A stretch of DNA of 64,000 nt from Ampullaceana balthica (Eukaryota > Mollusca > Gastropoda > Lymnaeidae): the NCBI GenBank assembly GCA_944989445.1, contig CALYLW010000214.1, positions 1,240,001 through 1,304,000 of the forward strand. Reading direction: 5' to 3'. A model generated the notes under the pieces. It was not told the DNA's origin. It was given only the letters and a program-made list of their open reading frames with translations, and searched no databases. Shown piece after piece: positions 62,401 to 64,000 of the stretch. The position numbers were made by a program, and so were the translations under genes. Position 1 is the first letter of the stretch. Each line of letters begins with the position of its first letter.

Positions 62401-63364
62401 AATGTTTGGGATGATCTATCAAACATGAGAAGATCAAATTGCTTTTAAAATCCAAATAAATAGAATAGTATTTTTTTTTAAATTTTTTAATTGTACATGT
62501 TCATTTTTAGCACATCAACAAATGAAAGCATCAAAAACAATAAAAAATCAACTATTGGAATTAAATTAACACAAAAGCTTCAATTATGCTCCAACCTTCA
62601 TAAAAACAAGAACAGAATATGGCATCTTTTTTAAATCCTTTATATTAACTTGTGGTGTCTGAGCCCTTGATTGTCGAAAAAACTTTGGATCGATTTTTAA
62701 CCCATTTCCTCTTAAGCTAGCGAGCTGAAATTTTGCAGGCAGTTTCGTACCGATCATAAAAACAATCTATCGAAATTTCAAATCGATCGCATGTACTGTA
62801 ATTAAATTATTGAATTTTTAGATTATTTTATTTATCTCTATGTATCATGTTATTTTTTGAGATAGAGTGTCGCGGTGCGTATTAAATTGAACAACCTATC
62901 TGTCACGCAATAAGGTGCGTATTTCATTGATAACACTTTTTATAAACATATTCCTGATCCGTGCGCAGTGGATTAAACATTTTTTATGACACATAACTAC
63001 CATTTTGTATTTTTGGATGGTCTTGCGCTGTGTATTGTAATAAACATTCTTTTAGTTATGTCTCGTTCATTAAGGATTTATAGTAAAAAACTTGGTTTTT
63101 TACATTTTTTTAAAATTGAGTGCTATTTGGAGCAAAAGTAAACTTCAACTAAAAATATCATCAAAATCTATCTTAGATAAAGCAGAAGTCAAGAAAACTA
63201 AACAATTTTGTTTTAGTTCCAAATAAAATCAATGAAGGCAACAAGACTTACACTCATAGCCACTGGGGATGTTAACACAGTCAGACTCCACAGGACAGGA
63301 GCCAAAAGAGCAGAAGTTAAGCTCGCTGCAGTTCTTCCCCGTGTAGCCTCGGATACAGGTACAG
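17397..63364 (-). CDS. crb: Crumbs-family apical polarity protein, 3' part (13 exons, 5' end outside window)
   Basis: Thirteen - strand exons join in consistent phase to 2,593 nt including the stop (about 863 residues). In order: the end of an EGF region, a laminin-G domain, about 14 EGF-like repeats, one transmembrane helix ([16 protein letters not shown]...) and a cytoplasmic tail of about 38 residues. The tail has [10 protein letters not shown], the FERM-binding region, and ends PPEERLI, the PDZ ligand that binds Stardust/PALS1 in studied Crumbs proteins. Known role: organiser of the apical membrane and junctions of epithelia. The tail with ERLI plus EGF/LamG ectodomain makes the family assignment firm. 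Further LamG domains and the signal peptide should lie beyond base 64000. The gene spans at least 46 kb because its introns hold many minisatellites and transposons. No disruption was seen in the coding exons. Confidence 0.95.
18560..18946. repeat. 43-bp tandem repeat, 9 copies
   Basis: Nine nearly identical units beginning cacaactgacataaccagac, with exact 43-bp spacing from 18560. Intronic to Crumbs. Confidence 0.95.
19010..20366 (+). mobile_element. Family-A MITE, copy 3, split by a nested insertion
   Basis: The left part (19010-19371) matches copies at 62633-63105 and 58295-58790 (reverse). The right part resumes at 20262 with acgttttatgacgcaactgc and ends near the cataaaggatttt motif. 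The intact copies read straight through this junction. Confidence 0.85.
19372..20261. mobile_element. 890-bp insertion with 6-bp duplication AACGTT
   Basis: Flanked by AACGTT on both sides (19366-19371 and 20262-20267). Its ends are tgccccttggcg and, reverse-complemented, cgcccttaggca, an imperfect inverted repeat of about 12 bp. The interior holds a 75-codon frame (19839-20066) with no family I recognise; no transposase was identified. The superfamily is undetermined. Confidence 0.75.
20465..20546 (-). CDS. crb: Crumbs exon with juxtamembrane segment and TM helix
   Basis: Acceptor CACTTCACAG, donor GTCA|GTAAGT, phase 0 in and 1 out. It encodes [20 protein letters not shown] and then IVFIIIV. 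It has no EGF cysteines; it links the last EGF repeat to the cytoplasmic exon. Confidence 0.93.
20660..20965. repeat. 22-bp tandem repeat, about 14 copies
   Basis: Units of acttgacaaatacactatat(aa) with scattered single-base variants, in the intron upstream of the Crumbs TM exon. Confidence 0.93.
21677..21936 (-). CDS. crb: Crumbs exon with last two EGF repeats
   Basis: Acceptor CACATCAG, donor GAAAAA|GTAGGT, phase 1 in and 0 out. It encodes [17 protein letters not shown]..., then [15 protein letters not shown]... and [18 protein letters not shown] is a calcium-binding EGF start. Confidence 0.95.
23311..23949 (-). pseudogene. Decayed piggyBac-like transposase
   Basis: Three fragments in different frames read in order along the - strand. 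An N-terminal piece (about 23870-23720) contains [20 protein letters not shown], resembling the family's conserved N-terminal helix. A middle piece (about 23600-23525) reads [20 protein letters not shown], resembling the DNxxTSxxLL...GT segment, but with Asn where a catalytic Asp is expected. A C-terminal piece reads [16 protein letters not shown] and later [15 protein letters not shown]. Frameshifts, a stop and loss of most of the catalytic core make it non-functional. Flanking TTAA duplications were not resolved. Assignment is from remembered family pattern only. Confidence 0.6.
25244..25790. repeat. Tandem dimer of a roughly 270-bp unit
   Basis: Two diverged copies: 25244-25515 and about 25520-25790. 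Both contain a gtgctgac.tgacaataat start, ttcatgcaaaat.aatagtt in the middle, and a taataatgtatggac.aatgg end with aactgacaagtcataat. Intronic, non-coding. Confidence 0.85.
26599..27078. mobile_element. MITE with ACTGTATATACTCG-type TIR
   Basis: The left end (ttactgtatatactcgttct) and the reverse-complemented right end (about accatatttacttgttctat) are related, and both are followed by a g(g/t)c(c/g)aac or GGTCGGC-like segment. Internal ggtcagcttacgagcgggtt resembles the ends. Borders are approximate. Confidence 0.5.
27614..27795. mobile_element. hAT-like MITE, CAGGGGTGGCCAGAC type
   Basis: Left end taacggtggccaaactgcgg; the right end, reverse-complemented, is caggggtggccagacc. Flanks gtctatat (27606-27613) and gtctatgt (27796-27803) form an 8-bp target duplication with one mismatch. 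Confidence 0.8.
27876..28118 (-). CDS. crb: Crumbs exon with calcium-binding EGF repeats
   Basis: Acceptor ATTTTACAG, donor ACAG|GTGAGA, phase 1 at both ends. It encodes [17 protein letters not shown]..., [17 protein letters not shown] and [16 protein letters not shown].... Two DIDEC starts mark calcium-binding EGF domains. Confidence 0.95.
28542..28740. repeat. 22-bp tandem repeat, about 9 copies
   Basis: Units of aatgtgcacaggttcaatta(tt); the outer copies carry g for t in aggtgc. Confidence 0.93.
28997..29110 (-). CDS. crb: Crumbs EGF exon
   Basis: Acceptor CTTCCAG, donor AAGATG|GTAGGA, phase 1 at both ends. It encodes [18 protein letters not shown]... and YTCHCKDG. Its cysteine frame is different from the - strand open frame seen there, and it connects in phase with both neighbouring exons. 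Confidence 0.92.
29130..29460 (+). repeat. Dispersed repeat family D, copy 1
   Basis: Begins near ttatcttatctgttacagac and continues through gctccttctata.agaagatt and a ggcaacccattc segment to ttatctttgtgttgtatttc. A second long copy is at 63519-63815 in the same orientation, and a short relative is at about 46340-46440. Confidence 0.75.
29635..29687. repeat. AT-rich microsatellite
   Basis: Alternating tatatgtatgtatatata and (at)n adjoining the long hairpin. Confidence 0.85.
29688..29837. repeat. Perfect 68-bp inverted repeat with 14-nt loop
   Basis: The left arm 29688-29755 and right arm 29770-29837 are exact reverse complements; the loop is 29756-29769. On the - strand the right arm reads [15 protein letters not shown], a continuation of the adjacent non-LTR retrotransposon frame. 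The hairpin is therefore a fold-back of retrotransposon sequence. It would be transcribed within a Crumbs intron. Confidence 0.97.
29771..30041 (-). pseudogene. Non-LTR retrotransposon reverse transcriptase fragment
   Basis: Reads [40 protein letters not shown] and [14 protein letters not shown], then a stop followed in frame by QEKVPDTEV. The CETWTVYxRH...LNHFHxxxLRxIL string is typical of the C-terminal region of LINE ORF2. It is truncated at both ends. Confidence 0.85.
30152..30379 (-). CDS. crb: Crumbs exon with two EGF repeats
   Basis: Acceptor GTGACCAG, donor GTCGAAG|GTAAGA, phase 1 at both ends. It encodes [20 protein letters not shown]..., [15 protein letters not shown] and [13 protein letters not shown].... 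Confidence 0.95.
30773..30886 (-). CDS. crb: Crumbs EGF exon (short)
   Basis: Acceptor CTGACCAG, donor GGAATG|GTAATA, phase 1 at both ends. It encodes [37 protein letters not shown]. The domain is shortened between its fourth and fifth cysteines. Confidence 0.92.
30945..31047. repeat. 33-bp tandem repeat, about 3 copies
   Basis: Units containing aacgtcagggccc followed by an (a/g)taaatta or taagtta variant. Confidence 0.8.
31548..31655 (-). CDS. crb: Crumbs EGF exon
   Basis: Acceptor GATTCCAG, donor ACACTG|GTAAGT, phase 1 at both ends. It encodes [20 protein letters not shown] and [16 protein letters not shown]. Confidence 0.95.
31695..33954. repeat. 33-bp minisatellite, about 68 copies
   Basis: Nearly identical units of acatgggggttaaatagcaa plus cagtacgtaacaa. 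The left edge (31700-31890) is diverged (gggcttaaatagctac). Because 33 is a multiple of three and the unit has few stops, two - strand frames stay open for over 600 codons; neither has any protein feature. It lies wholly within one Crumbs intron. Confidence 0.98.
34066..34299. mobile_element. MITE with GGGGCCGTCCATAAAGTACGTCAC-type TIR, copy 1
   Basis: Left end ggggctgtctataaagtatg; the right end, reverse-complemented, is ggggccgtccattaagtacg. Flanked by ata on both sides, a possible 3-bp duplication. Related to 44983-45259. Confidence 0.75.
34464..34626 (-). CDS. crb: Crumbs EGF exon
   Basis: Acceptor TTGTTCAG, donor GCACAG|GTAGGG, phase 0 in and 1 out. It encodes [19 protein letters not shown] and [18 protein letters not shown].... 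The phase-0 start splits an EGF domain mid-way, matching the phase-0 end of the upstream exon. Confidence 0.95.
34756..34897. mobile_element. hAT-like MITE, GGGTGTACCGGAT type, copy 1
   Basis: Left end cgggggtgtaccggat; the right end, reverse-complemented, is tagggctgtaccggattc. Perfect 8-bp target duplication TTTTACTA at 34748-34755 and 34898-34905. Relative at 40673-40905. Confidence 0.88.
35184..35357. mobile_element. hAT-like MITE, CAATGTTCCCTTT type, copy 2
   Basis: Left end caatgttccctttaagctgc; the right end, reverse-complemented, is caatgttccttttaagg. Perfect 8-bp target duplication GTCAGCAC at 35176-35183 and 35358-35365. Confidence 0.9.
35870..35950. repeat. Tandem duplication of a Crumbs splice-donor region
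   Basis: Two roughly 40-bp copies of cattaatatttcaatg(a/g)aatatttc..., each ending in actcac (GTGAGT on the - strand). The true donor is 35940-35945; the decoy is 35901-35906, 39 bases downstream. Reading into the decoy gives an in-frame stop. Confidence 0.88.
35946..36026 (-). CDS. crb: Crumbs exon encoding half an EGF domain
   Basis: Acceptor TTGAAACAG, donor GAAACT|GTGAGT, phase 0 at both ends, 27 codons. It encodes [20 protein letters not shown] and ITIGAET; the domain is completed by the next exon. Confidence 0.92.
36650..36790. repeat. 66-bp tandem duplication
   Basis: Two copies of cagt(c/t)gcttgttc(t/c)gtcaataaaattt... through gtactcagt, plus a partial third start. Confidence 0.88.
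37370..37508 (-). CDS. crb: Crumbs EGF exon
   Basis: Acceptor GCCCGTCAG, donor GTCACG|GTGAGT, phase 2 in and 0 out. It encodes [38 protein letters not shown] and TGWFCNVT. The phase-2 start completes the arginine codon left by the LamG exon 22.4 kb away. Confidence 0.95.
38205..38560. repeat. 62-bp tandem repeat, about 6 copies
   Basis: Units of tccttataaagcaaccatat plus cctaagtgaagcttgactag and tcaaacaatatcctcgaaac. Confidence 0.92.
38716..40095. repeat. 40-bp minisatellite, about 34 copies
   Basis: Units atccacatacaacaacagta plus tgtcaggtaatggattatat. Two variant types, tgtcaggtaatgg and taacaggtaattg, are interspersed rather than blocked. Confidence 0.96.
40673..40905. mobile_element. 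hAT-like MITE, GGGTGTGCCGGAT type, copy 2
   Basis: Left end taggggtgtgccggat; the right end, reverse-complemented, is tagggctgtaccggattc. Perfect 8-bp target duplication AACTAAAC at 40665-40672 and 40906-40913. The interior has further ccggc-rich inverted segments. Confidence 0.9.
41056..41233. mobile_element. hAT-like MITE, CAATGTTACCCTCT type, copy 3
   Basis: Left end caatgttaccctctaagg; the right end, reverse-complemented, is caatgttacctttaagc. Flanks tgaagaag and aacggaag are a poor 8-bp match, so the copy is older or its border is imprecise. Confidence 0.7.
41773..42077. repeat. 23-bp tandem repeat, about 13 copies
   Basis: Units aggttgtatggatacaacagtc(t/g). A block with g is flanked by copies with t. 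Confidence 0.95.
42520..43437. repeat. 48-bp minisatellite, about 19 copies
   Basis: Units of aatgggacgaggtgtaagag plus acacactttgcctgtgtcag and gtccgttg. The 16-codon period keeps a frame open on both strands (301 codons +, 333 codons -), but the peptide is a simple repeat with no domain. Confidence 0.97.
43735..44150 (-). mobile_element. Family-A MITE, copy 4 (reverse)
   Basis: It begins gtaaaaacaaagtttttgac, then ctataaatcccttatatatg, and ends ggcggtgaagttaatataag and ggattt. It is the reverse complement of the copy at 7327-7690. Confidence 0.85.
44304..44561. mobile_element. MITE with AGGAGTCCACTTGCAAAACC TIR, copy 2
   Basis: Left end aggagtgcacttgaaaaacc; the right end, reverse-complemented, is agagtccacttgcaaaacct. 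It shares ends with 583-910. Confidence 0.75.
44983..45259. mobile_element. MITE with GGGGCCGTCCATAAAG TIR, copy 2
   Basis: Left end ggggccgtccataaagaacg; the right end, reverse-complemented, is gggtgccgtccataaagtac. Flanked by ttt on both sides. The subterminal regions are C-rich (ccccctccctcccccc). Confidence 0.8.
45455..45694 (+). pseudogene. Non-LTR retrotransposon ORF2 C-terminal fragment
   Basis: Reads [20 protein letters not shown] and later [20 protein letters not shown]. The GRPRxRWxxDVExDL...GWxxxVxxAxxxHGL pattern is the common end of RTE/CR1-like LINE ORF2 proteins. Only this terminal piece remains. Confidence 0.75.
46340..46440 (+). repeat. Dispersed repeat family D, short copy
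   Basis: tatcacagacactccttgtgt, then actgaagattattacttcct and cgtggttcgtgtttttatta parallel the copies at 29130 and 63519. It runs straight into the 41-bp array. Confidence 0.6.
46430..46790. repeat. 41-bp tandem repeat, about 9 copies
   Basis: Units gacagacactttcgttaatg plus actgttttgatggcttgttc(a). Two copies carry one- or two-base insertions (gacagaaaact, gacagaacact). Confidence 0.95.
47515..47800. repeat. 23-bp tandem repeat, about 12 copies
   Basis: Units gtggtgcgagggtcccatccc plus at, with a/g variants. Six overlapping open frames here are repeat artefacts. Confidence 0.95.
49035..50275. repeat. 36-bp minisatellite built from two 18-bp half-units
   Basis: Half-unit A ggtgggatatgtacagtt and half-unit B ggtggggattgtccaggt mostly alternate; occasional BB or AA doublets break the order. 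All three + frames stay open for over 350 codons. Strongly G-rich on the + strand. Confidence 0.97.
50383..50456. repeat. (AT)n microsatellite
   Basis: Uninterrupted alternating AT adjoining a MITE. Confidence 0.97.
50459..50784. mobile_element. Possible hAT-like MITE with GGGGCTGT end
   Basis: Left end tggggctgtggaaattaacg; the right end, reverse-complemented, is tagggctgttaatttaaatt. AT-repeat lies on both sides, so a target duplication cannot be read. Confidence 0.55.
50960..51118. repeat. 21-bp tandem repeat, about 8 copies
   Basis: Units ggtcataggacataggactta with variants at the end (gattta, aactta). Confidence 0.93.
52722..52908. mobile_element. hAT-like MITE, CAGTGATGGCGAAC type
   Basis: Left end cagtgatggcgaacattttt; the right end, reverse-complemented, is cactgatggcgaaccta. 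Perfect 8-bp target duplication CTCTAGCA at 52714-52721 and 52909-52916. 187 bp, non-coding. Confidence 0.92.
53158..53725 (-). pseudogene. Non-LTR retrotransposon fragment with RNase H domain
   Basis: The - strand frame reads [13 protein letters not shown], then [20 protein letters not shown] and later [15 protein letters not shown] and [10 protein letters not shown]. GHSGxxxxxxVDELA fits the C-terminal part of RNase H, and the following CRLCG segment fits the post-RNase H region of LINE ORF2. The first acidic motif has Asn (FINS) where Asp is usual. Truncated on both sides. Confidence 0.8.
54690..57735. repeat. Roughly 30-bp minisatellite, about 100 copies in two subtypes
   Basis: Left zone (54690-55830): units with gccactgatgagaggtcaat plus ctctctatgtta, lengths varying from 26 to 32. 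Right zone (55830-57640): regular 30-bp units gatgagatgtcagtgttgat plus ggtagccact, punctuated by 28-bp marker units ggtgagatgtcaatctctgt plus tagccact. The right edge decays after 57640. Overlapping frames on both strands are artefacts. Confidence 0.97.
58060..58183. mobile_element. Partial hAT-like MITE, CAGTGCTTCTCAAA type
   Basis: Only the right half is present: tagtgcaccggtccctgg... ending tttgagaagcactg, closely matching 3185-3292. Confidence 0.75.
58295..58790 (-). mobile_element. Family-A MITE, copy 5 (reverse)
   Basis: It begins gtaaaaaaccaagtttttga and ctataaatcctttatgtacg, and ends accacgagttaatataaagg and attt. It is the best intact copy for defining the insertion point in the split copy at 19010. 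Confidence 0.88.
59069..59240. repeat. 15-bp tandem repeat, about 12 copies
   Basis: Units gtcaggaccaacata / gtcaggaccaacaca. Confidence 0.95.
59449..59905. mobile_element. MITE with TACTGTATATACTGGCG-type TIR and expanded end
   Basis: Left end tactgtatatactggcgtat; the right end, reverse-complemented, is taccatatattccggtgtag. Inside, cgtataagacgacccc (59591) and tatagacgaccccgtacttt (59831) are related. The left TIR is tandemly amplified (next entry). It lies just 3' of the LamG exon. Confidence 0.6.
59461..59600. repeat. 21-bp tandem amplification of a TIR sequence, about 7 copies
   Basis: Units actggcgtataagacgtatat. The unit equals the TIR sequence of the MITE that contains it. Confidence 0.9.
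59973..60777 (-). CDS. crb: Crumbs exon with laminin-G domain and two EGF repeats
   Basis: Acceptor CCCCCGACAG, donor TTCACG|GTGAGT, phase 1 in and 2 out, 805 nt. The LamG domain runs from [19 protein letters not shown] through [29 protein letters not shown] and [18 protein letters not shown]. Two EGF repeats follow: [18 protein letters not shown]... and [18 protein letters not shown].... This is the only LamG domain in the window. Confidence 0.97.
61405..62083. mobile_element. pogo/Tigger-like MITE, 679 bp
   Basis: Left end cagtaacattccgataatcc; the right end, reverse-complemented, is cagtaaaagtccgataatca. Flanked by TA on both sides (61403-61404 and 62084-62085), as in Tc1/mariner/pogo elements. 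Subterminal ggtgccggactatc and gatgccggactatcgg repeat the end motif. No transposase frame. Confidence 0.85.
62135..62290 (-). mobile_element. Family-A MITE fragment
   Basis: acgcattaatttaattacgg, then tacattcgatcgatctgaaa, match the core of the copy at 43735-44150; both ends are missing. Confidence 0.65.
62633..63105 (+). mobile_element. Family-A MITE, copy 6
   Basis: Begins taaatcctttatattaactt and ends cattaaggatttatagtaaa. It is nearly collinear with the copy at 58295-58790 and the split copy at 19010-20366. Confidence 0.88.
63252..63364 (-). CDS. crb: Crumbs exon upstream of the LamG domain (first exon in window)
   Basis: Acceptor TTGATTTCAG, donor TATGAGT|GTAAGT, phase 2 in and 1 out. 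It encodes [20 protein letters not shown] and [15 protein letters not shown]; the next exon supplies the final Cys before LamG. The phase-2 start shows that more exons lie beyond base 64000. Confidence 0.93.
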
Positions 63365-63518
63365 CTGAAATCAAAGTCACAAGAAATGACTCCAAGATAT
63401 TGACACAATCATGTGAGAGAAAAGACAATTTTAAATTTTGCCAATAAATCATTTTTAAGTGCAAAAATTCATCAATATAAAAAAAACACAACCAGATTTG
63501 CACTCTATCCGTGAGTGC

Positions 63519-63815
63519 AAAATAGCTTATCTTATCTGTTACAGACGCTCCTTCTATAAAGAAGATTATTGCGTCCTACATTTATACATGATCTATGTCT
63601 AGTCCTGCATTTTTATTAGAGTTTTAAATGTTGATCAAGTGTGTGGTTTTCCTGGTTGATCAGGCAACCCATTCCACGCCAGAATTCCGGACGGGAAGAA
63701 TGAGAATTTGTATGTGTTTCTTCTTGCATACGGAATAAGAAAAGTGTTTTTATCCTTATGTCTATCTGAGGGTTGTATTAAGTTATCTTTGTGTTGTATT
63801 TCTAAATTATAACTA
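63519..63815 (+). repeat. Dispersed repeat family D, copy 2
   Basis: tagcttatcttatctgttac, agacgctccttctataaaga, ggcaacccattccacg and ttatctttgtgttgtatttc are shared with 29130-29460. The class is unknown; there is no visible coding capacity or TIR. Confidence 0.75.
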
Positions 63816-64000
63816 ATTGCTTTATGTATTATTACAACTTTGCTCTTGGTTCTTCTATCCTCTAATGTTTCAAGGTTTAATGATTTAACTAATGGTGTTA
63901 TTCTTGTCAGTTTTGAAAATTCTCGTGTAATGAATCTGGCAGTTGTTTTTTGTGTTCAATTTTGTCTAGTTTATCAATGTTGTATTAGGTGGATGGGTGC

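Overview
The window is nuclear DNA from an animal. It is AT-rich, intron-rich and full of minisatellites and short inverted-repeat transposons. A complete cyclooxygenase gene with the classical intron layout, plus a Crumbs gene, points to an invertebrate, most likely a lophotrochozoan such as a gastropod or other mollusc. That placement is inference; no species is identified.

Two protein-coding genes account for the recognisable host coding sequence, and they converge tail to tail. On the + strand, 2903-12436 holds a prostaglandin G/H synthase (cyclooxygenase) gene. Ten coding exons join in consistent phase into a 598-residue protein with signal peptide, EGF domain, membrane-binding helices and a haem peroxidase/cyclooxygenase domain, and it ends in an ER-retention-like PDEL. 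On the - strand, the 3' part of a Crumbs-family polarity gene runs from beyond the right edge to its stop at 17397. Thirteen exons (63364 down to 17397) join in phase into about 863 residues: the end of an EGF region, one laminin-G domain, about 14 EGF repeats, a transmembrane helix and the diagnostic cytoplasmic tail ending in ERLI. The 5' part lies outside the window.

Layout: 1-2902, putative 5' exon, promoter and repeats; 2903-12436, cyclooxygenase; 12437-17396, intergenic DNA and both 3' UTRs; 17397-37508, the 3' Crumbs exons; 37509-59972, one 22.4 kb Crumbs intron of which roughly 8 kb is tandem repeat; 59973-64000, two further Crumbs exons and more transposon DNA.

Mobile DNA is mostly non-autonomous. 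Several hAT-like MITEs have visible 8-bp target duplications. There is also a pogo-like element, an unclassified MITE family with at least six copies (one split by an 890-bp insertion), a decayed piggyBac transposase, and three non-LTR retrotransposon fragments. One of these fragments is folded back into a perfect 68-bp hairpin inside a Crumbs intron.

The longest open reading frames (up to 688 codons) are artefacts of tandem repeats whose unit length is a multiple of three. I found no operon, CRISPR array, rRNA or tRNA. I did not find a convincing new multi-gene system. The most unusual items are the perfect hairpin, the duplicated splice donors in both genes, and the repeat architecture of the Crumbs introns.
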